This document shows, in pieces, positions 39,259 to 52,870 of a stretch of 64,000 nt of DNA. Each line of letters starts with the position of its first letter. Within the stretch, counting starts at the first letter, position 1. This DNA is from Amphiura filiformis (Eukaryota; Echinodermata; Ophiuroidea; Amphilepidida; Amphiuridae): NCBI RefSeq assembly GCF_039555335.1, contig NC_092628.1, positions 71,267,706 to 71,331,705 of the forward strand, written 5' to 3'. The position numbers and the translations under genes were made by a program. The notes below the pieces were generated by a model. That model saw only the letters and a program-made list of their open reading frames with translations. It ran no database searches and was not told the DNA's origin.

Positions 39259-42200
39259 AACACTTAAATTCATTTTATCTACCACTACGTATGAATATCC
39301 ACTCGTATACTTTTATGAAATCATCAAAATTCCTCGGGTAAATTTGGGTTAAAACCATGCATACTAAAGTATTCCTCTCATTCTAAAGATTCAGAAAACT
39401 AAGTTTAACCTTTTGTATATCGCACACAAATATCCGTCATTGAATAAATAGCCTCATCAGCATACTTGGGACCTCTGAAGCACACATGTACTATATAACT
39501 GGAAAACTGTATCACAGGTACACATCCAAATTGACCAGAGAACCAATCGTTTAATTGTGGCTTCCCCTGTGTAGACCCTCTAAATTTGCCACACTTTTGC
39601 CCAAACTAAATGTTCATACTACTGGGGTCCATTTCAATAAATTTTACAAAAGCTTTGCAAGTCTCAAAATTAATCGGTAACTTGCAATGCATCGTAAAAT
39701 CCATTTCATTAAAATGACTTGCACTCTGGTACCCTTTTTAAGTAATAGAAGTAAATGTCCATTCACTATAATTAAAACCTCATGAAAAACGGTGCATGCA
39801 GTTGCAACATTGGTGGCTCGCACAACTTCTGGGAAAGAGCCATTTCCAAGAGCCGCTATGGCAAATATGCATCTTGGGATGTCGCATCACATTTGTTGGA
39901 TGGGAGCGGTTCCAGCTTTCTTGCTTTGATGGGAAAAGATGAACAAAATCAAGGAATGGGGATATGAATTGGCAAAACGGGTTACCAAGTCGACTCAAGT
40001 CAATCTTGTATTTAGATAAAATTATGGGCATGTACAACTACAAAATGAAAACACAATCACAACAAGTTTTCTTTTTTTTGCTCAAACAGTTGGTGTTATT
40101 TGTCCGAGCTTGTTTGCATAATGTCGCTTCCCTGTCCATTCGTACAAGTACGTTTTTTCAGATCAGTCCAACACTGGCAAACAAGAATGGTGAAGACACA
40201 TGTGCAAAAAGGCATAGAGAAACCTGGTTAAAAACTCTTACAATTTCATTATTTTTATTGTGTTCAATGCTGCTGGTTGTCCGAATTAATTTAAATGGTA
40301 TTGGTCCAAAAATAGGTACTAATTTCATTTTAGCTGTGAAAAAACAATTCATGTTATCAACTTCTGGCAATATAATTCTAATGTCTGGCTAAATTTTAAC
40401 CTGGTTCCTTCCATGCGAGAAGCTACAAAGTTTCATGTCTGCCTTGTTCGATTTAAATTGAATTAAAATACTCTTTCTTTCCCTGCAGTCAACTATCTTC
40501 TCCATTAACGAGCAAACATCATGCTCATTAATAAAAAACAAAATCTCAACTACAGTATCAAATGTTACAAAATATTACTTTCGTTTCCTATGAATATTGC
40601 ATCGATAATAATTCTATAAAAAAAGTATAAAACTTTCTTCTTTGGCCAAAATTTTTCCTACTTTTTACCAGCTGACTTAGTGTATTGCCCTAAATATGAA
40701 TACTGCACTTATACATCTGTTGATGAAATGCATGTTGTTATTAAACTCTTTACTGCACTACCTTGCCTGTCAATTTAAAGTGCCTGGTAGGTAAAATTGA
40801 CCACAACTGTTTTGGATGTGTGCCGTTTTACCTGTGTACCTTACTGCAGCATTTAGATACAAGGCAGCTGCTATCCTAAGCCCCTCTCTTCTCTTTGCAC
40901 AAATACCTCCAAATGACTTCCCGACTGATGGCATTTTATGGGAAAAAAACAAAGATGGTATTGTTTACTTAAAGACACAACAAAAAAGCTGCCATATGAA
41001 AACGCAATTTCAAAAAATTTAGAGACTTCCGGCCTGGCCTTTGTCAAAAAAATTGATATCATCAAATTGCAAGTTAGTGTAAACAGAAAAAAAATAAACA
41101 ACTGTTTCTACGAACAGAAACATATTTCAGTTATCCCGTCTAAGTACTATATACCAAACGTTTAACCCTTTGTAATAGTATACCCAAATAATAATAATTA
41201 TACCAGTATTGTTTTCAACAAACTTGCACATTTGCCATCAACCAAATAGTATTGTTGTTTGCTAACATTTTTGCAATAACATGACAAATACAAATAATTA
41301 ATAAATACCAAAAATGCAATGAATTCATGCAATAACAAATTTACAAAAAGATTGAACGAAATTGGAATTCTAAATTATCTACTCAAAATTGACACAGAAT
41401 TCGGTTTGTTGGTATTTGACAAATGCCAGGGTTGCTGGGTAAGCATGTGAAAATAAGACTTTCTCTCAAATTAACCTCACAAAATAATTACCCTTTTTTT
41501 AATTCAATAAGCACAGCCTGTACTTCACCCTGTGGTGTTCGACAGGATTTTCACTTCATAAATAGAGCCACAAAATAATGCAATTTTCCTTGCTGTTCAA
41601 TTTGTTCTTTTTTACTTGCCACAAAATTTTGCTGTTAAAATTTAATTGCATTATGAAAAAAGAAAAGCAAATGCTTAACAATACCTCCACTTCCACCTTT
41701 GCAGAGAGGCGACATGTTTACCACGGTAACACTAAACTAGCTGGCATAGTCAACAAAGTTATGCTGAAAATAAAATTGCTAACTTCCATTTCTTCCAAAC
41801 TTGACAACAATTTCTAAGCCACATCTATTTTTGCACTTTCACATGTTCCTGCTAAGTGGATAGAAGTATTGTGACATTTACTATCAGGGTAATTTTCACA
41901 AAGTCTCATTTCACAAACTTTTTTTTAAACCTGCAACTTTGGGGTCATCTTTTTTGTAAGCTGTTAACCCTCTACTACAAAGTGCTCGGCTACATGCCAG
42001 GTCTTTCATTTTTTATAACTTTTAAATTCAAGTATTTTTTTAGGTTGTTACAGATCACCACATTTCTACTTTTAGTGTTGTTGCATTTTACTGGTGTAGC
42101 ACTGATTTAACACAGGCTTTCTTTATCGTCCAAATACTGAATCATGAAATGTACTCTTGTAAAACACCAAATTCAACTATCTGTGTGCAATCAGGAACTC

Positions 42201-42291
42201 GTTGAGGTCTTAATCACAGCACACAGAATTTGAGAAACCTGGATGCTATATGGCTACTGGAGTGATTCACTTTTGTTTTTTCGTGTAGGTG
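39259..42291. other. Downstream flank of the Y-box gene; long non-repeat stretch
   Basis: Little in this 3 kb looks like a transposon, unlike most of the window. ORFs up to 142 codons (39964-40392 plus) have no recognisable domain. It may include a long 3' UTR of the minus-strand Y-box gene. Confidence 0.35.
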
Positions 42292-42297
42292 TTTATT
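42292..42297 (-). promoter_or_regulatory. Possible poly(A) signal of the Y-box gene
   Basis: AATAAA on the minus strand (TTTATT here), about 58 bases after the TAG stop at 42355. It would give a short 3' UTR; distal signals are possible. Confidence 0.4.
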
Positions 42298-42354
42298 TCG
42301 TGCCTGGCTTTGGTTGTTAATGTGGTTGGACATTCACGAGATCTGATGTTTCCT

Positions 42355-45300
42355 CTACGCGGTGGCCTCTACTGGCTCCTGTTTGGGTGGTGGTGCATCA
42401 TCATGTTTGGTCTCTGATGGGCTGCCATCATCCTAAAAATACAAAGACACAATGACAAGACTTCTTAATACTATTACACAGTAAATGGTGCTTAAGTAAA
42501 AGGGTACTACAAATGCACAAGTTTCCAATCCTGCTCTTGATTTGATTTAATATGCACAAAATGTTTTTAATGTGTACAAAATTTGCCATAGCTATAGTTG
42601 CAGGTAAATATCTGTTACCTATGCCCACATCTGGGAGCAACCAACAAGTATGTTGGGAATTATTGTGCTTATAAACTCTTATGAACTCGGTTAGAGACAC
42701 ATCACATAATAAATTGCAATTGGATCACACAATGGAATCTGTACAAAAAAGAATTACAAATTAATCTTATGACAGGTTCTGCCTACCTTCGCATTCTCTT
42801 CACCCTTGCCCTCTCCTTCTTTGTCTCCATCTCCATCCTTACGGGGTCTGCGTCTACGGTAACGACGGCGAGGTCGTTTTTGTCCATCCTCACCCTCGCC
42901 ATCTTGATCTCGGTTTTCCTTATTCTCATCACCCTCACCCTCTTCTCCGTCTTCCTTGCGGGGACGTCTTGGTCGGCGGTACCGCCTGTATCTACGGCGG
43001 TATGGAGGCTTTTCTCCATCTCCACCTTCCTTGTCTTCTCCGTCCTATTCATTTGAGGTACAGAAAAATAAACGGGGATTATTTATTACACTTCCAACTT
43101 GTGTAACGTTTATGTTAAGAATTTATTTGAGATACATAATTATGGGGTCACCTGTTTGCAATAACTGCCCTAAAATGACCTCTACATGTCACAACCCAAC
43201 TGAAGATAACAAAACTATTTCGACTGCAGAAATTGTATAAAATGGCTAGACTAGATTTCTGATTGCTTTCTCATATAGCTGAATTATGGACAACTTGCTG
43301 GTCTGACCAAAGCACACATTATCAGCAAAATACATTATACGCAGAATGAAAATAAGGACACAACTTGAATTGAAGTTTGCCAGTTCTTTTATATTGCCCA
43401 AGAATGAACTAGTCTAAACCCTTTCCCGTTTGTCCGGACTACACTATGAATATTCATTGTTCAATATACATGTACCAGTTGCTGTAATTGCATCAATCAG
43501 TCAGGCCTTTCAAAAATAATTGTTTGGTTAGGATTCCCTGCAGCTCGAAAAAGTAAAGTCGGTCATAAAATTATTTATTTTACCGATTTATTTTGTGTGC
43601 TAGACAGACGTCCCACAAACAATGCGTCGGTCGCTTTCGATGTGAAATAGCAAGTTTTTTTATACATGTGGAAGTGAAAAGTGTAGCTTTTTGAAAGAAA
43701 TATACACTAATACATAGAATCTCTGGACTTTTTTTCCTGCTCCCAGAGGCTTCAAAATATTTTGGGTAAGGAGTCCGACTGAGCTACAGGTTCTCTAAAC
43801 AAACAATCATTTTTCTACAGGCCTCATTTTTCTACAAGGAAAACATGGAAGATGGAAAATGGAAGATGACTCACACTTACCTGCCCGTCCTCTCCTTCAC
43901 CATCCTTCTTTGGTCTTGGTCTTCTGTAGCGGCGGTAACCTCTGTATCTACGATAACCTCCTCGGTTACCACGGTCCCCTCCCTCGTCTTCTCCCTCGCC
44001 CTCTTCTTTCTCATCTCCTTCCTCGCCACTGCCATCCTTTTGTGGACGGCGTCTGCGTCGTGGGTAGTAACGGCGGTACTTGCGGCGATCGGCAGCATAT
44101 TTGCTGCCCTGGACAGGCTCTCCTTCTGGCCCGGTCACATTGGCAGCCTCATTGCCCTGAAGAAAACAAAATTGTTCAACATTTCATTACCATCCTCCAG
44201 TACTGAGTTTTGACACATTGTGGACATAACATCTTATTTACCAGAACTTGTTTTTGGTGTTTTTTTTATACAAGTTGTTTTCGAATGCACAAACACCGGT
44301 CCAATGAGCTCTTTTCTAAATAACTACATAATGGTCTTGGGTCAGAATCCATTCTCCCAATTCTCGCAGAGAATCCAAGTTGATTTCTTATAATACACAT
44401 TTTCTACTTAATTACACTTCTAAGAGGAACCCACAGAATCCAAATTCTTTTGCTGGCTTCCAAATGGGTTCTTGCTGTCCGGTATGTAAAATTTGAGCTA
44501 GCTTAAAATTCCTCAGGGCAAGAAACTTGCTAATAACTGTACGTCCCAATACAAAACTTGTGGAGCCAATCCTGGTTGCGATGGATATTATTATGAAGGC
44601 TGATTGGGTTCTGCATCTGTCTAGAGCTATGTCCCCAAATGATGCTAATCGATCTTAAGGCACGTCTTGAGCCAGCGTGGCAACAATTTTAGTAAACGCA
44701 ACAAGTGATCATCTTATTTTCGTTTGCTTTTTTATGCAACGTAATTCTTAATCTGCATGGTAACTTTTTTCTCTGCACAAAATAAATCAAGGGTACAAAT
44801 GTTTGCACTATACCTTCTCGCCTTCTACGACATCAAATTCAACTGTTTCTCCATCTCCCACACTTCTCAGATATTTCTTGGGGTTGTTCTTGATGATTGC
44901 TGTCTGCAAAATTATGAAATGCAACGGTAGTGAAGGTCAACACTGTTCTCTAGCACTTGATATTCATCAGGATTCACACAGACTTTGTTGCTAGTATCTA
45001 CCAAGTGTTCCAGTCTAGTGCACTCCTAAGACAATCCTCATTCCCATATTTTGTTGCTAGTTTTTGCTATGCACAAATTAACTGCAGATGGTCACTCTTG
45101 ACAATGCAAGCGACATAGGGCTGTCATTTACCACACATTCCTTCCTGAATTGTGAACACATTCATGAACAAAAATGTTCACACCCTTCTTTCAAATCAGT
45201 CATTTTTCTAACTGTTTAACCTAAATGTCAAAAAAATTTGCAACCAAACAAACATGATTAAACCAAAAAAAAAAACCTACACAAAACAAAAAACACCCCA

Positions 45301-48300
45301 GAGTAGAGCATTTGAATGTTCTAAGGTGATGAACCTTTTATATGTCCATTTTTTTAATTGTCTTTTCTCACTTTTTGCCTAGGTCTATATCTCGGTTTCA
45401 TTTCTTCCTACATTTATTGGCCAGATCTAGTCGCATAGCAAACTGCCCATTCAAAATGAAAGGATGGGCATCTGTCTAGCTTACACCCTGGGTGGCAGGC
45501 AGCCAGTCTTGCTACACTTTTTTCGAGAAGATTTTTACAATTCATTAGTAAGCCGACTTCAAACAAAGCCAGTATTCAAAATGCATTAAAAAATAAATGT
45601 GGCATTAATAAATACAATTTTGAAGGAATTACTTACCTGGTGAACAAACACGTCTTCTTTGGTATCATCCCTGCGAAAAACATTCAAAAAAAGTTACTTT
45701 AAAATCTGTTCAAATTCAAAAACACATTGGATGATTGGAATTTGAACCCTAAATGACAATGACCTGGAAATCCTTGGTATTAGGTTAATTTTGGAATGAC
45801 AATCAACATCTATATTTAGAGAATAAAGGTATTGTTTTTGGCCACTGGAGTGCATCCATCGTCTCATAACACGGGCGACATCATTATTTTAAGTAAAACA
45901 ACGAGGCGAAGCAAAGTTGTTTTACGCCAAAAATAATGATGTCGCCGATATATGAGACGATAGATGCACGACAACGCTAAAAACAATACCTTTATTCTCA
46001 TTCTTAAACACTTCAATTCAAATAAAATTATCATAAGTATTACAAATTTTAATCAAATTAAATACTACATTTTGCAAGGTCCTGGTTGTTGCTGTGCGCC
46101 TCCGATTGGTTCAAATAGCGAGTCGCGTCGATGCAAACGCGCTGACCCGTGTGATATTGTGTCATATCACACGGGTAAGAACCAATAAAATTGCCGGAAC
46201 GTTCTCAAGTGTTTAAGAATAAATAGTATTAACTAAACATACTGCCAGAAACAGTGACAACATAATTCCTTAACTCTGAGACTAATATATACTGATTTAG
46301 ACAAAATGTCATGTTCATTTTGAAATTCAGATCGAGATATTGGGCAATCTAGAATATTTCATTTAAAATAAGGGTAACAGAGTAAAATAGGTGAAGGTGA
46401 AGTCCCATAGGCAAGGTCTTAGCCAGTCATGCATCATATGTGATAGCTCTAAAACAGATGATTTTAAGGTTATAGAACTTGAGACTAATTCAGAGTGACA
46501 TGTTAAGGGGGTACTACACCCCTGGTAAATTTTGTGCCTATTTTTGCATTTTTCTCAAAAATTAAAGTACATTGGTGACAAGTAAGATATGTATATTATA
46601 GGGGCAAGGACTACAACTACTGCACTGGAAATTTTATTTCAGCACAAACAACAGTTGTGGTGTTACAGTCATAAATGAGGGAAAACCAATATTTGATCAA
46701 TAAATCAATAACTACTTGCCTTGAGTTGCTGAATTTTCAGTGCAGTAGTTGTAGTCCTTGCCCCTATAATATACATATCTTACTTGTCACCAATGCGCTA
46801 TAATTTTTGAGAAAAATGCAAAAATAGGCACAAAATTGGCCAGGGTGTAGTACCCCTTAAGGCCAAATCAGGACATATTTGACCCTAGTGAGTCCCTTCT
46901 ATGGGTATATATAGACAAGTTGTTTTATATTTGAGGGTCAAATTTTGGTGTCTGCTTGGACGGGTGGTTTCTGATTTCTGGCTAAGACTCTGCCCATAGG
47001 CCTATTGACCTTATTTGGATGAATTAGGCAACAAAGAAAAAAAAATCCCAATGATTTTACATTTTGGGATACTAGTATTTTAAACTTTTGATGAAATATG
47101 CAAAATCAGCATTTTTATGGCCCAAAATGTATTGATTTTGACTGAAAATATTTCAAAAAATGATCAGAAGTTTTCAAAAAATTTCCCAAGGTTTTGGTGA
47201 TATTTTTGGATCATTGTTTAGCTTCCCATAAATATTTTTTTAATCCAGACCGATACTACTTCATGGAGTCTGTCTGCCCTTATTTTTTCTTTTGTCGCCC
47301 TACCTCTTGGTATTTATCCTAGATTGTGCAAAAAATATTGTCTTGTCTCGTCTTGGTTGAGTCGGCAAGTTCAGATCTAGCTGTACTATCGCCAAGTAGG
47401 CAGAGTAAAAAAATAACACATTTCTCGCAATCTCGTCCCCTGCAAATTCCTTTCATTTTTAATAAATTCATTTATAACTTTTGAAAAAAGATTTTTGAAA
47501 TGCTTTCAGAAGCAATTCTGGAAGGTTCTGTAATCAGGGGGCCTACCTATCAGTATCAGAACAATGAAATAGGAAGGCCTCCTTTTCAGGTACCTGATAT
47601 TAAATATTTAAAAAAATATAGCACCAAATATGGGTTTTACACTCATTTTTGTTATTTAGAAATATAAATAAAAGGCCACACTTTTTGTTTGTTTTTGAGA
47701 CCCCTGACGAGAAACAATGAAAAGGAATATTCCTGTCAAAAAATTTTTTCAGACAGTCACTTTAAAATTTTGATTTGATGTTTCCCCTTGGCTTGGGAGT
47801 TGCATGCTTGTAATGTAATGCAAGTTTAAGATTGAGTGAGAGAATCCCCAAGAACAAGAAATATAACTATTATGGCGATCTTTTCCTTTAGACCACCCTC
47901 GCTATATAGGGACTACCATGAAAACTGGCACAATACTATCTTCACTTCAGTTACTCCTAGGAGATTCACAACTTCCTTGTTTGTACAAAATACATCATCG
48001 ATGCCTACACCACGTACTTGTAATTGTATAACATGTATGGCAAAATTTAAATACCCTGCTCTGTGCATGTACAAGGTGAGTCACAATCGTAACCCACGTG
48101 TCGTTGCTTGCAACAATCAATGAATGGGCCAGCTAGCTACTCACCTATTTATAAATCCGTAGCCGTTTTTAACATTAAACCACTTCACAGTTCCCGATAC
48201 CTTCGTGGCTGAAAAGTAAAGACATGGAAGAACACATTTAAATCAAATATATATCACATTTTCAATTCTCGCATTGAGAAATTTTGGTTTACATTCGTTG

Positions 48301-48777
48301 TTAAAATCCGGAAGAGTCGGTACAGACACTAATTTTAATATTCATGAGCAATAACTGCTGTTGCTTCAGTAATCAATACTCCCTACATCATGCCGATGAG
48401 AACAGCCGAAGACGCTATACGATTAAACTTCTTTAACATTTTAACTCTAAAAAAGCATGTACATCGTTTCGTAATCGTATATTCTTTCAGAAATTTAAAA
48501 CTATACCACTCATCTACAAACGTTCTCAAGCAAAATTTAGCAAATAATCTTAAACTCGGGGAGTGAGTTTATCAAAAGAAATGGCGAATTTCGCATGCAC
48601 ACGCGTACTGCTGAAAGTCAGCCATGATCGGAGAAAAATTGCCCAACCCACTAACTTTGAACTTAAATTTCTCAAAAACTACAACAATATTTAGCTTAAA
48701 AATTCGATCAGCTTACCGAGAATCTTCTTCTCCGAGGCTACGATGGTCTCGGGCTGTTGTTCCGAGTCCTCGGACAT
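42355..48777 (-). CDS. YBX1: Y-box binding protein (cold-shock domain), complete
   Basis: Exons in transcript order: 48777-48717, 48208-48145, 45670-45637, 44903-44814, 44156-43881, 43044-42787, 42432-42355, all with AG acceptors and GT donors, phases matching; 286 residues. Residues 22-83 are the cold-shock domain: [19 protein letters not shown] contains RNP1 (KNGYGFIN), DVFVHQ is RNP2, then [39 protein letters not shown] starts a tail of alternating basic (RRYRRYRR) and acidic ([11 protein letters not shown]) islands encoded by exons 5 and 6, ending KQEPVEATA. Known family role: binding mRNA and single-stranded or CCAAT-type DNA, packaging and controlling translation of mRNPs, nuclear and cytoplasmic. 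It is convergent with PPIH; human PPIH and YBX1 are also adjacent. Which vertebrate paralogue (YBX1, 2 or 3) it corresponds to cannot be told; it is probably pro-orthologous. Confidence 0.96.
44904..45636. other. Y-box gene intron 3
   Basis: Plain AT-rich intron; I see no element or ORF. Confidence 0.6.
45819..46001. mobile_element. Palindromic element in Y-box intron 2
   Basis: GAATAAAGGTATTGTTTTTG...CGTCTCATA...AAAACAAC pairs with GTTGTTTTACG...TATGAGACG...AAAACAATACCTTTATTC; arms about 85 bp around GAGGCGAAGC. A further inverted pair TTCTTAAACACTT / AAGTGTTTAAGAA (46000 and 46208) extends the structure on the right. Confidence 0.8.
46507..46856. mobile_element. piggyBac-like MITE, family A copy 3
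   Basis: TTAA at 46503-46506 and 46857-46860; ends GGGGGTACTACACCCCTGG and (right, reverse complement) GGGGTACTACACCCTGG. Interior ATATGTATATTATAGGGGCA as in 36872-37220. In Y-box intron 2. Confidence 0.9.
46861..48144. other. Rest of Y-box intron 2
   Basis: AT-rich intron sequence without a recognised element; the 95-codon plus frame at 47836 has no recognisable domain. Confidence 0.5.
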
Positions 48778-48984
48778 TCTCCTTTGCTGATGTTTCTAGC
48801 GGGTGATGTTAAGCAAACCCTCCCTCACAGCGATGTTCTTTGTGCTGCGAACGGATACATGTGTTCGCGCAGCATTATGGGTAATTCACCGCACATGGCC
48901 CCGGAATTATACATTTTCTAAAGGGGTGTTTGATTTTAAATTGCAGAAGAGGGGCGCTGATCGCATCTGAGACGAATATACCTA

Positions 48985-50070
48985 CAGGGTGTCCCAGAAA
49001 AAATTACCGGGCGAATGAACTTGGACGTAAGTCGAGAAATAAATAGACATCAGAATCCAAACATCAAAACATCAGCGGATAGCCCATCTTATTCTGCATC
49101 TTATACGCCGATTTTACTGGAATCGGTTGACTAATTGCGAAGAAATGAGCGATTACACAAGGCATGCGTCAATTCACTTCATTCCAAGTTTGAAAGAAAG
49201 ATCATTCACAACACAATGCGCACTAGTGGTTCAAACAAGATTTAAACTGTCAATGTGCTTCATATTTCTGTGAAACCCTTTTTGTTCTTTTTAAACAATC
49301 TGTTTCTTGCAAAACATTTAATTAGGTTTTGTTCAAATTTGAAAACCTGCACGATATTGAAAATGAAAGCTTGCATGTAAGATAATGCTCTGTACTTGTA
49401 AATATATTTTTTGGTTAATGTTGATATACGACGTAATTGTTACATAAAGAATTATTGCATAAAGAATTCCAGATGGCTTAAACAATTTCTCACACACATC
49501 TTTTTGGAATATTTCCAAGAATTTGTAATGCAAAGTTTAAATCTTTTAAAATTTCAACATTAATATTGCATGTTATCAAAAATCACACGTAAAGCTGTTA
49601 GCACTTGATCATTGTTATTCTTGGGTCAAATGTTCTTTGGAAAGTTAAAATATAACATATTTGCAGAACATAAAGAATTGAAGTTGGAAAGCTTCCAATT
49701 GCAGAAACCAAAGTTTTCTCGGACAAACTGTTATTCATCTTCAGTGAAAACATGAATGACACAACACCGTCCGATTATAAAATAGATAATATGCATGGAC
49801 TAAATTTAATAATCATATACAAACTTTAGGAAGCGGTGAGCGAGTATGAAAAAAGTGCTTGTTGATCAAACTTGGAATGAACTGAATTGATGCACGCCTT
49901 ATGTAATCGTTCATTTCTTCGCAACCAGTCAACCGAATCAAATAATATTTTCGTATGTAGTGCACAAGAAACTAAGCTATGCGCTACATTTTAAATTTTG
50001 TGATTCTGATGTCTATATCTCGACTTACGTTCAATTATATTCACTCGGTAATTTTTTCTGGGACACCCTG
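48985..50070. mobile_element. 1.1 kb TA-flanked mariner-like element
   Basis: Ends CAGGGTGTCCCAGAAAAAAT on both strands, with inverted similarity continuing through TTACCG, GACGTAAGTCGAGA and GACATCAGAATCC (about 80 bp). TA on both sides (48983-48984 and 50071-50072). CAGGGTGTCCCA is a mariner-type terminus. The flanking 20 bp (CTGAGACGAATA left, TATTCGTCTCAG right) are also inverted, so the true ends may be further out. No transposase frame. Confidence 0.75.
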
Positions 50071-50085
50071 TATTCGTCTCAGGAT

Positions 50086-52870
50086 CGCATAGACTATGCC
50101 ATAGTCGATTTTTGATAAATAAAAATATGTTATTAATCATGATGAACGCATTCAGTTGAACTCGAAATTATACTGATATTTATTACATCAAAATACTAGT
50201 ATAAAATTGTTATGAAAAAGTTTATATAATTATATTAGTGACAGTAAAAGTAAAGTTTCGTAGGCTTATATTATTGAATGCAACATAATTATCATAATGT
50301 CATAATTATATTGGCACTTCAATACTGATTTTAGAATCTACCAGTTTATTAATCGCGAAAGTCCGGGTTAAAAATCGACTATGGACATTGCATTTTAAAC
50401 GGTTGATCGGGCAAAGTCCCTAACACACACACTGTCAATCATATTGTTTATCAATCCAATTAACCGCACGCACAAAGCTTGGAAGTATACAAGCATGGTA
50501 TGGTACAAGACGCGAACGCGCTCATTCACCTACTGGGAGTTTAATGTTCCCGCCAACACAGAGGCCGCATTATAGTTGTGTACCATGTAGTTATTAATGG
50601 TAGTGGCAGGTGCCCGGAGGATTTAAACCATAACGAGATATGTGCGACCAATGACAAGCCAGATCCATTTAAAGATGCATTACATCATGGCCAATTTTAG
50701 TAGGCCAGAAATCCGACAATCTCATAGACAGCCGCGTTAATCATGCAAACCACAATCCAAAGTCAGTAGTCCACGAAGCTAACAGAGGGGGTACGGTGAC
50801 TGAAAAGATCACTTGTGAAAATCTATCAATTGTGCACAATTAAATCCGAGAGTTTTAAGCTTAAATGCAATATACCAGAGTATGCACAATGGACAAGTGG
50901 ACTACGGAGTAGTCTACAAAAGGACTCATATTTAAAAATTACCTAAATTACATAAATATCGATTCTTTGCTCTATTGCACTTTTTTGTACTCACCCTGCA
51001 GTAGGCCTACTTTACTGTCACTACCTACTGTCACTAATAATATAATTATATAAACTTTTTCATAACTAGAATTTTGATAATATGTAATAAATATCAGTAT
51101 ACTTTCGAGTTCACTGAATGCGTTCATCATGATTACTAGCTATTACTAACATGTTTTTATTTATCAAATATCGACTATGGCATATAGTCTAGAGTCATAG
51201 GCAAAAAGGTCAAAGGTCAAATTTGGGTCCACAGTCGTTTATAATGGAAACTAGACTTCTCCGTAGTCCACTTGCCCATTTTGCATATACTCTATATTAC
51301 ATTTAAGCTTAAAACGCTGATTTGTATTAATTTGTGTGCAATTAATATAATAGATTTTCACATCTGATATTTTCAGTCACCGTACTCCCTCTGTTTGTTA
51401 GCTTCCCAAGTGGACTACTTACTTTGACTTGCGGTTAACATTTAATAACACGGGACTCTATGGAGAGTTTCTGGCCTAACTATAAAATTGGCTATGATGT
51501 AATGCATCTTTAAATGGATCTGGCTTGTGATTGGTCGCCCAGATCTCGCTATGGTTTAAATCCTCCATGCACGTGTCATTACTACATTGTAAACAGCAAT
51601 CTATGGAATTTGCGGCACGTTTGATCTGGCGCGAAAGTTAAACTCTCAGTGGTGTGGATGCTTGGTACTTGCGGTTAAATTGGATTGATAAACAAGTATG
51701 ATTGACAGTGTGTTTTAGAGACCAAAGTCCCGGGGTAAAGTTCTGCTTAAAAGTCAAAGAACATATATATTTTTTACATGGGCTTTCGCGATCAATAAAC
51801 TGGTAGATTCCAAAATCAGAATTGTTCAATATTAAGTGAGCAATTATAATTATGCAAGATATGTTGCATTCAATATAATCATCTAATTATATAAACTCTT
51901 TATGACCATTTTACTATTGAACAATTTAATTCTAATAAACATCAGTATAATTTTGAGTTCAACGGAATGCGTTTATCATGATTAATAATAACATTTTTTT
52001 AAATCAAAATTCAACTATGGTATATTATGGAAACATGCTCCAACTGGTCTTAAATTGTTCAAAATGAGAAAAGTTGCATAGACTATGCCATAGTCGAATT
52101 TTATTAAAAATATGTTATTATTAGTCATGATGAACCCATTTCGTTGAACTCAAAATTATACTGATGTTTATTAAAATTAAAGTATTCAATAGTAAAATGG
52201 TCATAAAGAGTTAAAAATATCAGATGATTAGTGACAATAAAAGTAATTGAATGCAACACTATCTTGCATAATTATAATGGCTCACTTTAATACTGAAAAA
52301 TTCTGATTTTGGAATCTACCAGTCAATCATACTTACTTGTTTATCAGTCCATTAACCACAAGTACTAAGCATGGTATAGTACAAGACGCGCTACAGATGT
52401 TTGATGAGAGATTAACTTTACGCGTCAACACAAAAGCGCCGCAAATACCACACGGTGTAGTTAATGGTAATGGCGCGGGCCCGGAAGATTTAAACCATAG
52501 CGAGATCTGGGCGACCAATCACAAGGCAGATCCATTTAAAGATGCATTACATCATGGCCAATTTTAGTTAGGCCAGAAATTGGCCTAACTCTCCTGTCAT
52601 GATATCCATCCAATGGATTGATCATGACATCTCTCCATGTAGAGTCCCGTGTTAAAAATCTTAACCGCAAGGCAAAGTCAGTAGTCTACTTGGGAAGCTA
52701 ACAAACAGAGGGAGTGCGGTGACTGAAAAGATCAGACACAGATGTGAAAATCTATCAGTTGCACACAAATCAATTTACAGTATAAATCAGAGTGTTATGC
52801 TTAAATGTATTATAATAGCCAGAGTATGCAAAATGGGCAAGTGGACTACGGAGAAGTCTAAAAGTTGCAT
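50086..52870. repeat. Large foldback complex (about 785-bp arms)
   Basis: Arm 51240-52025 (reverse) and arm 52076-52860 (forward) are inverted copies around a 50-bp spacer. A third, forward copy runs about 50090-50935, followed by a partial reverse copy at 51010-51190. Landmarks in each: GCATAGACTATGCCATAGTC, CATGATGAACGCATT, CCATTTAAAGATGCATTACA, TAACAGAGGGGGTACGGTGA or CAAACAGAGGGAGTGCGGTG, and AAGTGGACTACGGAG. ORFs here are repeat shadows. Confidence 0.8.

Noticed and set aside
42769-44213. Open frames of 90-120 codons on the plus strand and in other minus frames across the Y-box exons
   Set aside because: They overlap exons 5 and 6 whose Arg/Gly/Glu-rich codons leave other frames open; splice sites and homology support only the Y-box frame.
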